Assembly: GCF_028607085.1 (NCBI RefSeq)
Contig: NZ_CP117411.1
Coordinates: 1,116,001 to 1,180,000 of the forward strand
DNA: 64,000 nucleotides
From: Sphingomonas naphthae
GTDB lineage: Bacteria; Pseudomonadota; Alphaproteobacteria; Sphingomonadales; Sphingomonadaceae
Direction of reading: 5' to 3'
Shown here: positions 9,262-18,143 of the stretch, in pieces
Layout: every line of letters starts with the position of its first letter
Numbering within the stretch: the stretch's first letter is position 1
The notes under the pieces: model-generated
What the model saw: only the letters and a program-made list of their open reading frames with translations
What the model was told of the DNA's origin: nothing
The model's database searches: none
Position numbers and translations under genes: made by a program

Positions 9262-9396
9262 CTAGTGCCACTTCTGCACGGTGGTCGGGCTGATCCCGTA
9301 GCAGCCGGCGAGCGCCCTTACGCTCTCTTCACTCCGCTGTATCGCTCGACGGACTGCCTCAGTCGTCCGGGCGCTGCCGTGTAGAAACTGGCCCAT
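9262..9396 (-). pseudogene. IS481-type transposase fragment (N-terminal 44 residues)
   Basis: A 44-residue minus-strand open frame beginning MGQFLHGSARTTEAVRRAIQ. This is the typical opening of IS481-family transposases, with a helix-turn-helix (SVRALAGCYGISPTTVQKW). It stops right after that helix, and no DDE catalytic domain follows in any frame up to the arr gene. It is a remnant of an insertion sequence, not a functional element. No terminal inverted repeats were found around it. Confidence 0.7.
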
Positions 9397-9519
9397 AGCT
9401 CCTCCCGCCGCGCATGCAGGTCAAGCGTACCACCACACTGCGAGATCAAACACCTAGTGGCAAACGGCGCGCAGGCCGCGTACAGCCATGCAAAGCGTTT
9501 GGCCGGGACTAGCTCAGGC

Positions 9520-10443
9520 ATGTCGAATGCGTCTTCAGGATCCTTGGCGGGCGGTCACGGCGGCCGAGTGCATTTGTTCGAGGACGTGGTGCGCGCTTCG
9601 CACCAGCTGCCAGGCAAGCTGACGCTTTGCAGTCTGGCCAACGGCTGGACCTCGTTGCTGCTGCGCCGTTACATCGAGCCGGCCCATGTCGAACCATTCG
9701 AGACGACGCCTATCCCCTATCAATCGACCGTGTTGGTGAAGTCGGGCGCCACCACTATCGAAAGCTTTGCCGCCGGGCGATGGCGCAAGGCAAACTACGT
9801 TCCAGGCGACCTTGGCATGGTGCCGCCAGGAGAAGGGGCCCGCCTGCGCTGGGGCGGGCGCCAGCGACATGAGACGCTGCAGGTGTTCCTGCCCGAGGCC
9901 CTGCTGGAGCAAGCCGTAGCCGATCTCCACGATCATCTGGGCGGCCGCCGTCCGAGTCTTGACAGCCTGTCCATGCGCGAGGGGCTGGTCGAGTCCGTGG
10001 TGCTGGCGCTCGAACATGGCGTCGAAGCCGGGTATCCCGCAATCTATGCCGATAGCGCGGCGCACTTTCTTGCCTTGCACCTCCTGGCGTTCGGTGCCGA
10101 TCGCGCCCGCAGTCACTCAGGTGGCGACCTCCAGATGCGGCGCGCGGAGGAGTACATGCGCACGCACCTGGCGCAGCCGATCACGCTGTCAGACATCGCC
10201 GAAGTCATCGGCTGCAGCACGTTTCAATTGATCCGGCTAACCAAGCGCCTCCGCGGCCAGACGCCCATCCGTTACCTCGGCGAGCTACGGATGGAATGCG
10301 CGGAGCGCCTGCTGCGCGAGAGCGGCATGAGCGCTGTCCAGGTCTCGCTCCGGTGCGGCTTCACCAATCCCTCGCACTTCGCGACCGCGTTCCGCCGACG
10401 CTTCGGCGTGTCTCCGCGGGAGTTTCGGTCGCAGACTACGTGA
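9520..10443 (+). CDS. AraC-family transcriptional regulator
   Basis: A 307-residue activator or repressor. The N-terminal part (about 1-190) is a cupin-like sensing domain, as in AraC proteins that respond to aromatic compounds. The C-terminal 100 residues hold two helix-turn-helix motifs, ITLSDIAEVIGCSTFQLIRL and the signature MSAVQVSLRCGFTNPSHFAT followed by AFRRRFGVSPREFR. An in-frame GTG lies 63 bases upstream; the ATG was preferred, although neither has a good ribosome-binding site. It overlaps the 3' end of the ABM-domain gene and is separated from the molybdenum hydroxylase operon only by that gene, so it may regulate either. Confidence 0.88.
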   Translation: MSNASSGSLAGGHGGRVHLFEDVVRASHQLPGKLTLCSLANGWTSLLLRRYIEPAHVEPFETTPIPYQSTVLVKSGATTIESFAAGRWRKANYVPGDLGMVPPGEGARLRWGGRQRHETLQVFLPEALLEQAVADLHDHLGGRRPSLDSLSMREGLVESVVLALEHGVEAGYPAIYADSAAHFLALHLLAFGADRARSHSGGDLQMRRAEEYMRTHLAQPITLSDIAEVIGCSTFQLIRLTKRLRGQTPIRYLGELRMECAERLLRESGMSAVQVSLRCGFTNPSHFATAFRRRFGVSPREFRSQTT

Positions 10444-11002
10444 CCCGATCGGCTTGCGCGGCGGGGTAGAGCCAGCCATGAAACAGGCGTGTCAGGGCCG
10501 GCATGATCAGCCAGGTCACCAGAGCCGACAAAATGCTCACAGATACAAGTGCGATTGCCCACTCCGGCGCTGATCGCTCCAGCGGGGCGAGCAGTTGGTT
10601 GAGCACAAGAGTTGTCGGGTAGATGCCGACAATGCTGAGCAGCGCCAACTTCCAACCGGGAGGTGGGTCGGCGTAAGCCGACGCCGGGCTGAACCAGATC
10701 TCCACACCCTTCCGGACCCGGATTAGCGGCTGTTCGCTCGCCACACCCTCAAGGCGTGCGCGCCATTTAGCTGCATCCGACGACCCGCGCCACCTGGCTA
10801 GCGCCTGCTCGCTTTCGAAAAGCACGTTAACGGACCAGCGCTCGTCCTCGCCGGTGCGGCCGGTCGCCGCGGCATCGACCCCCGTCGCCCCGTGTGCCCT
10901 GGTCGCGGCGGAGCCCATTCCCTCGACTAACCGCTGGAACTCCGCATGACGAGGGTGCGGCACAAGGAATTCCAGACGGAGCACTGCGGGGGCCGACGCC
11001 AT
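10436..11002 (-). CDS. ABM-domain protein with C-terminal membrane helices
   Basis: A 188-residue protein. The N-terminal half (about 1-100) looks like an antibiotic biosynthesis monooxygenase (ABM, dimeric ferredoxin-like) domain, with WSVNVLFESEQALARWRGS. The C-terminal half holds two predicted membrane segments (LALLSIVGIYPTTLVLNQLL and IALVSVSILSALVTWLIMPA). This architecture exists as a membrane-associated ABM family whose substrate is unknown. Its 3' end overlaps the AraC gene by eight bases on the opposite strand. It is divergent from the molybdenum hydroxylase operon across 261 bases. Confidence 0.75.
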   Translation of the reverse strand: MASAPAVLRLEFLVPHPRHAEFQRLVEGMGSAATRAHGATGVDAAATGRTGEDERWSVNVLFESEQALARWRGSSDAAKWRARLEGVASEQPLIRVRKGVEIWFSPASAYADPPPGWKLALLSIVGIYPTTLVLNQLLAPLERSAPEWAIALVSVSILSALVTWLIMPALTRLFHGWLYPAAQADRVT

Positions 11003-11263
11003 CGGTGACTTCCATTTAGTGAGGCGCTAGAAAGTAAATGCGTTTAGTCGTATTTACAAGAGTTTCAACCCGACGACATCACAAACCGAAATATCAACAC
11101 AGATTGTGGGCAACCAATTCTTCGTTCTCTCGCGAGATTGCGCTCCCCAGAGCTGTATTTCTGCGACTTTGTTTCTGAGAAGTAACCAGGACGCAATTTC
11201 GCGAGTGTCTTGCATTCAACCTTGTCACGACGCAGTATCTAAGCACCTGCTGGGAGGCATTGC

Positions 11264-11743
11264 ATGGCTGCAGAACTTTCGCTGACCGTAGTCGTCAATG
11301 GCAGCCCGTATACCGCGCAAGTGGCGCCGTGGACGACACTCCTCGACCTGTTGCGCGAGCAACTCGACCTCACCGGCACCAAGAAGGGTTGCGATCATGG
11401 CCAATGCGGTGCGTGCACGGTGCTGGTGGACGGCCGGCGGATCAACAGCTGCCTTGCGCTCGCGATAACGCGGCCGGGGGCGGAGGTCGTGACGATCGAG
11501 GGACTGGCCGATGGCGAGGCTCTCCATCCGATGCAGGCCGCTTTCCTCCAGCACGATGCGTTCCAGTGCGGCTATTGCACGCCCGGGCAGATCTGCTCGG
11601 CGGTGGCGCTGATCGCAGAAGGGCACGCGCGGACGCGGGAGGAGGTCGCCGAACTGATGAGCGGCAATCTCTGCCGGTGCGGCGCCTACGCGAACATAGC
11701 AGACGCCATCATGGATGTGATCGGGCAGGAGAAGGAGGCATGA
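11264..11743 (+). CDS. Aldehyde/xanthine oxidoreductase, [2Fe-2S] subunit (PaoA-like)
   Basis: A 159-residue iron-sulphur subunit of a molybdenum hydroxylase. It carries two [2Fe-2S] clusters: a plant-ferredoxin-type motif GCDHGQCGACTVLVDG with a further Cys in RINSCLA, and the C-terminal alpha-helical motif QCGYCTPGQICS with NLCRCGAY. A GGGAGG ribosome-binding site precedes the ATG. E. coli PaoA carries a Tat signal, but here the protein begins directly with the ferredoxin fold, so the complex is probably cytoplasmic. The next gene starts within its stop codon (ATGA overlap), indicating coupled translation of the three subunits. Confidence 0.93.
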   Translation: MAAELSLTVVVNGSPYTAQVAPWTTLLDLLREQLDLTGTKKGCDHGQCGACTVLVDGRRINSCLALAITRPGAEVVTIEGLADGEALHPMQAAFLQHDAFQCGYCTPGQICSAVALIAEGHARTREEVAELMSGNLCRCGAYANIADAIMDVIGQEKEA

Positions 11744-12750
11744 CGCCCTTCGCTTACGCGCGCGCCGGTGATCTGGCCGAGGCGGTGGCGTTAGGGGCCG
11801 AACCGGGGACGCGTTTCGTTGCGGGCGGCACCAACCTTGTCGACCTGATGAAGTATTTCGTTGAGGCGCCGCCGCGCGTGGTCGACATCAACGCGCTGTC
11901 GCTGCGAGCGATCGAGGACCTTGATGGCGGCGGGCTGCGCCTAGGCGGGCTCGCGACCAACGCGGACACGGCCCACGATCCGCGCGTGCAGGCGCGCTAT
12001 CCGGTGCTCGCCAGCGCGATCCTGGCGGGCGCCAGCGCACAGCTTCGCAATGCGGCGACCAACGGAGGCAATCTGAACCAGCGCACCCGCTGCTATTATT
12101 TCTACGCCATCGACACGCCCTGCAACAAGCGCGCGCCGGGGTCGGGCTGCGGCGCGATCGGCGGCTTCAACCGCATCCACGCGATCCAAGGCGCGAGCGA
12201 GCACTGCATCGCGACGCACCCGTCGGACATGTGTGTTGCGCTGCTGGCGCTCGACGCGACAGTGCGTGTGACCGGGCCGGGCGGCGAGCGCGTCATCGCG
12301 ATCGACGACTACCACCGGCTGCCGGGCGACGAGCCATGGCGCGATACCACCCTCCAGCCCGGCGAGATCGTCACCGCGATCGACCTGCCCGCAGAGGGGT
12401 ATGCCGCGCACCACAGCTACCTGAAGATGCGCGACCGCCAGTCCTATGCGTTCGCGCTAGTCTCGGTGGCGGCCGTGATGCGAGTGGAGGACGGCGTGAT
12501 CCGCGAGGGCAGGATCGCGATGGGCGGCATGGCGCACAAGCCGTGGCGCGTGGCGCAAGCCGACGCGCTGCTCGCCGGAAAGCCGGTCGATGACGACTTC
12601 GCCGACGTGGCCGACGCGCTGATGACCGGCGCCCGCGGCTATGGCGCCAACGACTTCAAGCTGGAACTCGCGCCGGCCACCATTCGCCGCGCCTGCAGGC
12701 AGGCTGCGGGTGGCACGCCCCAGATCCAATCCGACAAGCGCATCGTCTGA
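11740..12750 (+). CDS. Aldehyde/xanthine oxidoreductase, FAD subunit (PaoB-like)
   Basis: A 336-residue FAD-binding subunit of the molybdenum hydroxylase, carrying electrons from the iron-sulphur subunit to the final acceptor. FAD-contact segments are FVAGGTNLVDLMK (about 27-39) and ATNGGNLNQRTRC (about 106-118). The following Cys-rich stretch, with Cys residues in RTRCYYF, TPCNKR, GSGC, EHCIA and SDMCVA, matches the extra [4Fe-4S] site typical of PaoB-type subunits. That site separates this group from classical xanthine dehydrogenases. Its start overlaps the stop of the previous gene by four bases. Confidence 0.92.
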   Translation: MTPFAYARAGDLAEAVALGAEPGTRFVAGGTNLVDLMKYFVEAPPRVVDINALSLRAIEDLDGGGLRLGGLATNADTAHDPRVQARYPVLASAILAGASAQLRNAATNGGNLNQRTRCYYFYAIDTPCNKRAPGSGCGAIGGFNRIHAIQGASEHCIATHPSDMCVALLALDATVRVTGPGGERVIAIDDYHRLPGDEPWRDTTLQPGEIVTAIDLPAEGYAAHHSYLKMRDRQSYAFALVSVAAVMRVEDGVIREGRIAMGGMAHKPWRVAQADALLAGKPVDDDFADVADALMTGARGYGANDFKLELAPATIRRACRQAAGGTPQIQSDKRIV

Positions 12751-12762
12751 GGAGGCGCGCCC

Positions 12763-15105
12763 ATGGCCACGATGCCCGACCCACCACTTGCCGCGCCGCT
12801 CGGCCGCGATCGGCTCGATGCCGCGCCGCGCCGCATCGAGGGCCGCGACAAGATCACAGGTCGCCTGCGCTACGCCGGCGACATCAGCGCCGCCACGCTG
12901 GGGATCGCCGAGCGGGCGCTGCTGCACGCGGTGGCGATCGTCAGCACGCAGGCGAACGGCCGGGTGCTCGGCTTCGATGCGGACGAGGCGCTGGCCGCCC
13001 CCGGCGTCAAGCTCCTGATGACGCACGAGAACGCGCCGCGGCTCGGCAAGGTGGTGGCGCTGAACGGAGCGGAGATCGGCGAGTTGCGGCCGCTGCAGGA
13101 CGATGTGCTCCACTATGGCGGCCAGTGCGTGGCTGTGCTCGTCGCCGACACGCTCCAGCACGCGCTCGAGGCAAGCGTGCTGGTGCGCGTGCGCTACAGC
13201 GAGGCAACGGAAGACACCGCCTTCCGGCTAGCGGACGGGCGCGGGCGCGCGGTGGATGCCAAATCTCTTGGCTCCGGCACACCGGGCAAGGTCGAAACGG
13301 GCGATGCCGATGCCGCCTATGCGCAGGCGCCGTACAAGGTGGACGTGACGCTGACGACGTCCGCGCATCACCACAACGCGATGGAGCCGGGCGCGGCCGT
13401 GGCCATGTGGAACGGCGAGGACGGCCTCACCGTCTACTCGCCCACCCAGTTCAGCTACAACGAGGCGGTCATCCTGGGTGAGGCGTTCGGCTTCAGCCTC
13501 AAGGAACGCCTGCCGCGGATGATCGCGCAGGTCATCGCCAAGTACCAGTTCAGCAACAAGGTGCGGGTCGTCGCCCCTCCGGCAGGAGGCGCGTTCGGGG
13601 GGAAGAACTGCAACATTCACCTGCTGCTCGTCGCCATGGCCGCGAAACTCGCCGGAGCGCCGGTCAAGCTGGTGCTGTCCCGCGCGCAGACCTACACGTT
13701 GATGCCGCACCGCGGCGAGACGCATCAGCGCATCCGGCTGGCCGCCGACGCCGACGGGCAGCTCCAGTCGTTCCTGCGCGAGGCGGTTGTGGCGCAGGGC
13801 GCCAAGGGCAGCTTCGCCGAGCCGGTCAACGAGGTGGGTCCCAAGTCCTACGCCTGTCCGAACCTGCGGCTGCACACGCAGACGGCCCGGCTGGACACCA
13901 GCGCGTCCGGCTGGATGCGCGGACCCGGCGCGGGTCCGGACGCAGTTGGCCTGGAAATCGCGATGGACATGCTGGCGCACGAAGCCGGGATCGATCCCCT
14001 CGATTTCCGGCTGCGCAATCACGCCGATGTGGAACCGGATACCGGGCACGAGTGGTCGTCCAAGTCGCTCAAGGCCTGCTATCAGGCGGCGGCCGAGCGG
14101 ATCGGCTGGTTCGACCGTGACCCGGCGGTCGGGTCGATGCGGGAAGGACGGCACCTTGTCGGCTTCGGCATGACCACGTCTATGTATCCCGTCCTGCAAA
14201 TGCCCGCGCTGGCGCGGTGCGTCGTGCGCGCCGATGGCCTCGCGACCTTGCAGACGGCGCAGCACGAGATCGGCCAGGGCATGATCACCTCGCTCACACA
14301 ACTCGGCGCGGAGGCGCTCGGCCTGCCCGTTGACCAGGTGACGCTGGAATATGGCGACAGCGCCCTGCCTTATGGCGGCATGACCGTGGGCTCAATGACC
14401 ACGCTGACCAACGGCGCGGCCATCCACGAGGCCGCGACGCTGGTAAAAAAGGCGCTGTTGAAGCGCGCGGTCAGGGATCAGGGCTCACCGCTTCACGGGC
14501 TGCACCGGCACGATCTAGACGTGGTGGACGGGGTCATCGTCTCACCCGATGGTCCGCGCGAGACCGTCGCTGCGCTCATGTCGCGTCACCCCGAAGGTCT
14601 GATCGAAGAGGAGGCGGTCACCGGCCGGACGATGGGGCGCAGCAGCTACGGCCGCTTTGCCTTCGGCGCGCAATTCGCCAAGGTCCTGATCGATCCGGAG
14701 ACGGGGCACCTCCAGGTCGCCAAGCTGATCGGCGCGTTCGCCGGCGGGCGGGCGGTCAACCCGCTGCTCGTCCGCAGCCAGCTGATGGGCGGCATGGTAT
14801 GGGGTCTCGGCCAGGCGCTGCTGGAGGAAACGGTGATAGACCCGCGATCGGGCATGTGGATGAACCGCAGCCTGGGCGAAGCGCTTGTCCCCGCCCATGC
14901 CGACATTGCCGAGCTCGACGCGCTAATCATCGAGGAGGACGACACCCGCGCGCATCCGCTTGGGATCAAGGGCATGGGCGAGATCGGATCGATCGGCGGT
15001 CCCGCCGCGATCAGCAACGCAATCTTCCATGCAACCGGCGTGCGATTGACAGAGCTGCCTTTCCGCATCGACCGCCTGCTCGCAGCCATGCGGAGTAGGT
15101 CCTAA
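12763..15105 (+). CDS. Aldehyde/xanthine oxidoreductase, molybdopterin subunit (PaoC-like)
   Basis: A 780-residue catalytic subunit that binds the molybdenum cofactor and hydroxylates its substrate, probably an aldehyde by similarity to PaoABC. An N-terminal domain begins RIEGRDKITGRLRYAGDI. Cofactor-contact segments include APPAGGAFGGKN and GWMRGPGAGPDA, then QHEIGQGM. The catalytic Glu lies in IKGMGEIGSIGG near the C-terminus. A GAGGAGG ribosome-binding site precedes the ATG, 12 bases after the FAD subunit. No XdhC or PaoD-type maturation factor is encoded next to it, so cofactor insertion must rely on genes elsewhere. Confidence 0.93.
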   Translation: MATMPDPPLAAPLGRDRLDAAPRRIEGRDKITGRLRYAGDISAATLGIAERALLHAVAIVSTQANGRVLGFDADEALAAPGVKLLMTHENAPRLGKVVALNGAEIGELRPLQDDVLHYGGQCVAVLVADTLQHALEASVLVRVRYSEATEDTAFRLADGRGRAVDAKSLGSGTPGKVETGDADAAYAQAPYKVDVTLTTSAHHHNAMEPGAAVAMWNGEDGLTVYSPTQFSYNEAVILGEAFGFSLKERLPRMIAQVIAKYQFSNKVRVVAPPAGGAFGGKNCNIHLLLVAMAAKLAGAPVKLVLSRAQTYTLMPHRGETHQRIRLAADADGQLQSFLREAVVAQGAKGSFAEPVNEVGPKSYACPNLRLHTQTARLDTSASGWMRGPGAGPDAVGLEIAMDMLAHEAGIDPLDFRLRNHADVEPDTGHEWSSKSLKACYQAAAERIGWFDRDPAVGSMREGRHLVGFGMTTSMYPVLQMPALARCVVRADGLATLQTAQHEIGQGMITSLTQLGAEALGLPVDQVTLEYGDSALPYGGMTVGSMTTLTNGAAIHEAATLVKKALLKRAVRDQGSPLHGLHRHDLDVVDGVIVSPDGPRETVAALMSRHPEGLIEEEAVTGRTMGRSSYGRFAFGAQFAKVLIDPETGHLQVAKLIGAFAGGRAVNPLLVRSQLMGGMVWGLGQALLEETVIDPRSGMWMNRSLGEALVPAHADIAELDALIIEEDDTRAHPLGIKGMGEIGSIGGPAAISNAIFHATGVRLTELPFRIDRLLAAMRSRS

Positions 15106-15448
15106 GTTGGGCGGATCTCGTCTGAGTTCGGTTGACGCGCTGGTCTAAGGGAGCAAACTCGGGAGCACATTGCGCACCGCACAGCAAAGACCTGAGTCGG
15201 AATAGGCGCTCATTTTCGCTCATGTCGATGCATACCGGCAAAGCAGAGACAGAACGCCAATGTTCCAGGCAGGCTCTTCGCATGCTGCAAACCTTTGAAT
15301 TGCCGAGTGAGCCTGCCACAGCGACGGGGTGTCCACCGGCGTTCAAGCGGCGGCTTGCCTCCTCAGCAAACGCGATCATCGGATAGCAAGCAGACCGAAA
15401 GTGAACGGCGTCACCTGGACGCGAAGGGCCAGCCGCTATGATCGACCC
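15106..15448. other. Intergenic spacer between two cargo clusters
   Basis: This stretch separates the molybdenum hydroxylase operon from the LysR gene. Open frames exist on both strands (15132-15386 plus, 15011-15379 minus) but neither resembles a known protein or has a ribosome-binding site. No strong hairpin or repeat was seen. It may be a scar of earlier rearrangement. Confidence 0.35.
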
Positions 15449-16384
15449 TCATGCCGGCGCTCTAAAGGATGGGATCGCGTTGTTCTGCCAATGGAGGCCA
15501 GGCGGGTTCGACGCTTTCAGATAATCGACGAAGGCGCGAACGGAAGGGGTGAGTTCGCGTCGGCTAGGAAAAACGAGATTCACGACGACCGGAGACGAGG
15601 TCCATTCCGGCAGGAGATGGACGAGGCGCCCCTCTTCGATGTCGGGTGCGCAAAGATAGCAGGAGATTACGCCGATTCCGGCACCGTTGAGAACGAGGCG
15701 GTGGATCGTCAAAGCGTCGTTCACGCTCACGCGTGACTTCACGAAAATATCCCGCGTCATGTCTTCTTTGGAAAACGACCATCGCCGTAGTTGCCGGTCG
15801 CTCGCCGGCATCTCGATGACGTCATGATCCGTCAGTTCATCGACCGCCGTGGGCGGCGCGCGCGCTGCGAGGTATACAGGCGATGCGCAGAGCACACGCT
15901 TCATCTCGCCGAGACGGACGGCCACCATCGACGAGTCAGCGAGCTCGCCAAAGCGTATTGCGACGTCGACCCGATCCGCGACGAGATCGGCGACGCGACT
16001 CGTTAGGTCGAGATCGACATCGACGCGGGGAAATCGCCGGAGGAATGCCGGAAGCTGCTCGGCGAGCACGTTGATGCCAAAGCCGATGCCGGCGCTTACG
16101 CGAAGCAAGCCCTGAGCTTCGGTGCTCAGGCTGCCAACATAGGCCAGCGCATCGTTCAGGTCGCCGAGCGCCGAGGTGCACCGCTGCATCAGGCTCTCGC
16201 CGGCCGGCGTCAGCGTAACCTCGCGCGTCGTGCGCTGGACGAGGCGTAGACCGAGCGATGCTTCAAGCCGTGCAATGCTCCGGCTAACGTTCGAGCGGGG
16301 CTCGTCCAGCTCCCTTGACGCGGCGGCGAAGCTCCGCAGCGCGCCGACCCGTTCGAATATTCGAAGATCGTCGAGCATGGCCAT
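15449..16384 (-). CDS. LysR-family transcriptional regulator
   Basis: A 311-residue LysR regulator. The N-terminal winged helix-turn-helix (residues 1-65) shows FERVGALRSFAAASRELD and SNVSRSIARLEASLGLRLVQ, followed by TTREVTLTPAG. The remainder is the substrate-binding-like effector domain, with GFGINVLAEQLPAFLRRFPR near its start. It is divergent from the CocE-type hydrolase operon across 115 bases that contain two palindromes, the standard layout for a LysR protein controlling its neighbour. Two in-frame ATGs lie six bases apart; the upstream one was chosen. Confidence 0.92.
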   Translation of the reverse strand: MAMLDDLRIFERVGALRSFAAASRELDEPRSNVSRSIARLEASLGLRLVQRTTREVTLTPAGESLMQRCTSALGDLNDALAYVGSLSTEAQGLLRVSAGIGFGINVLAEQLPAFLRRFPRVDVDLDLTSRVADLVADRVDVAIRFGELADSSMVAVRLGEMKRVLCASPVYLAARAPPTAVDELTDHDVIEMPASDRQLRRWSFSKEDMTRDIFVKSRVSVNDALTIHRLVLNGAGIGVISCYLCAPDIEEGRLVHLLPEWTSSPVVVNLVFPSRRELTPSVRAFVDYLKASNPPGLHWQNNAIPSFRAPA

Positions 16385-16393
16385 GCTCTTATC

Positions 16394-16432
16394 ATGCCGT
16401 TTCCGGCATAGTGTGTCCAGCAATTGGACACA
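16394..16432. promoter_or_regulatory. Two adjacent palindromes in the LysR/hydrolase divergent promoter
   Basis: Two inverted repeats lie side by side. One is ATGCCG and CGGCAT separated by TTTC (16394-16409). The other is TGTGTCC and GGACACA separated by seven bases (16412-16432). They sit 10 to 48 bases upstream of the LysR start and 68 to 106 bases upstream of the hydrolase start, the position expected for LysR recognition and activation sites. Confidence 0.62.
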
Positions 16433-16499
16433 ACGGAATCAGCCCCTCCGGCGTTGAAGCGATGATGGCGAGAAAGGCTGTCCGATGAAGGGATAATCG

Positions 16500-18143
16500 A
16501 TGGTAGACGTGAACGTTCAGCCGTTCGAAATCGAGATGCGCACGCGCCACGGCGATCTCGTGCGCGCGGACGTCTATCTGCCACGGGACCATGCCGGTCC
16601 GTGCCCGGTTCTGCTTGGCGCCTCGCCTTACCAGAAGTCGCTGCGGCGGTTGCCACCACACTGGGTTTTCCCGTTCATCGAATACGGCCCGATGCAGCTC
16701 TATCTCGATGAGGGCTACGCCTATGTCGCAATGGACGTGCCCGGCACCGGGCGATCTGAAGGGACCTGGGATTTCGTCTCGCGCGCGGAGGGCGAGGCAA
16801 TCCACGACATGATCGAGCATGTCGCGGAACAGGATTGGTCGACCGGCGACGTGGGCATGATCGGAATGTCCTATTATTGCTGGAGTCAGTGGAACACCGC
16901 CAGGACGCGGCCCCCCAGCCTCAAGTGCCTCGGCGCTTATGATGGCGCGACCGACATGTATCGGGACTGGATGTATCACGGCGGCATGCCCACCGAGATG
17001 TTCCTCGACGCATGGCTGTTTGGTGCGGTTCTCACGCAGCATTTATGGGAGGGGCGCGACATTCGCGGCGGCGGTCGCGGCGAGCTCGTCTACGACATCC
17101 TTACCCATTCGCTCGACGACGAATGGCAGCGGCGGCGCTCACCGTTTTGGGAGCTCGACCAGATCGATATTCCTGTGCTGTCGATCGGGGTCTGGGGGAA
17201 AAGTTCGCTGCATCTGCGCGGCAACTTCACCGGGTTCGAGCGGGTGCGCGGGCCGCGGCAGCTCGTCGTCACCGAGCCGGACAGCTTTGCCGGCGCGCAG
17301 ACGCAATATTCCGACGCCGAGTTCCATCGCAGCGAGCTGCTGCCGTGGTATGACCACCACCTGAAGGGCGTCCGGAACGGGGTGATGGATCGTCCAGCGG
17401 TCCGCGTCTTCGTTCAAGGCGAGGGAAAATACCGCGAAGCGACCACATGGCCGCCGGATGACGTCAAGACCGCCACATTTTTCCTGAGCGGCGAGCAAAG
17501 CGGCGTCGTCAAGTCGCTTAACGACGGCTCGCTGTTCGACGCTCCACCCCAGGCCACCGATAGCGCGACGTCGTGGAGCTACCCCGATCCTCAGTGGATG
17601 GCGGGCGTCACGACGTTCGACGAGAAGGGCGTGCCCGATCACGTCGCCAGGGTGAACACTTTCACCTCCGCTCCGTTCGACCGCGACCGCGAGTTCACCG
17701 GGCAAGGGGTGCTGGTGCTCCATGCTTCAAGCGATCAAACCGACATGGACGTGATCGTGAAGCTGACCTTGCTCTCCGGAAAGGGCGAGGCGATCAAGCC
17801 GATCAAGGTCAGCCAGGGCTGGCTGCGCGCCTCGCACCGGGCCGAAGACGCCGACCTCACATCGGATATGCGTCCGTTTCACGCCCACGCCGAAGTAGAG
17901 CCGATCACGCCGGGGAAGGCCTACGAGCTTCGCATCGAGCTGATCCCGATGTCGTTTCTCGTCCGGAAGGGCGAGCGCATTCGGCTTGAGATCAGCAACA
18001 CGGACTCGATGATAACGGATGCGCCGATGACCCATTTCTACGGGCAGAAGGTCGGCACCGACACCTACCACCATGACGCGGTCCATCCCTCGTGCCTCCG
18101 GCTGCACGAGCGTCCGCGCGTGCAATTGGGAGACAGCCAATGA
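16500..18143 (+). CDS. CocE/NonD-family hydrolase (X-Pro dipeptidyl-peptidase fold)
   Basis: A 547-residue serine hydrolase of the CocE/NonD family, which includes cocaine esterase and glutaryl acylases and cleaves esters or amides. The N-terminal alpha/beta-hydrolase domain shows ADVYLPRD, then GYAYVAMDVPGTGRSEG (the oxyanion-region segment) and the nucleophile elbow GMIGMSYYCW with Ser at about residue 123. The C-terminal jelly-roll domain carries RLEISNTDSM and the final HPSCLRL segment. An AAGGGA ribosome-binding site precedes the ATG. It is the first gene of a compact run of oxidoreductase and hydrolase genes and probably releases an ester- or amide-linked substrate for them. Confidence 0.88.
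   Translation: MVDVNVQPFEIEMRTRHGDLVRADVYLPRDHAGPCPVLLGASPYQKSLRRLPPHWVFPFIEYGPMQLYLDEGYAYVAMDVPGTGRSEGTWDFVSRAEGEAIHDMIEHVAEQDWSTGDVGMIGMSYYCWSQWNTARTRPPSLKCLGAYDGATDMYRDWMYHGGMPTEMFLDAWLFGAVLTQHLWEGRDIRGGGRGELVYDILTHSLDDEWQRRRSPFWELDQIDIPVLSIGVWGKSSLHLRGNFTGFERVRGPRQLVVTEPDSFAGAQTQYSDAEFHRSELLPWYDHHLKGVRNGVMDRPAVRVFVQGEGKYREATTWPPDDVKTATFFLSGEQSGVVKSLNDGSLFDAPPQATDSATSWSYPDPQWMAGVTTFDEKGVPDHVARVNTFTSAPFDRDREFTGQGVLVLHASSDQTDMDVIVKLTLLSGKGEAIKPIKVSQGWLRASHRAEDADLTSDMRPFHAHAEVEPITPGKAYELRIELIPMSFLVRKGERIRLEISNTDSMITDAPMTHFYGQKVGTDTYHHDAVHPSCLRLHERPRVQLGDSQ

Noticed and set aside
15132-15386. Open frame in the spacer before the LysR gene
   Set aside because: No ribosome-binding site, no similarity to any family I know, and mixed composition.
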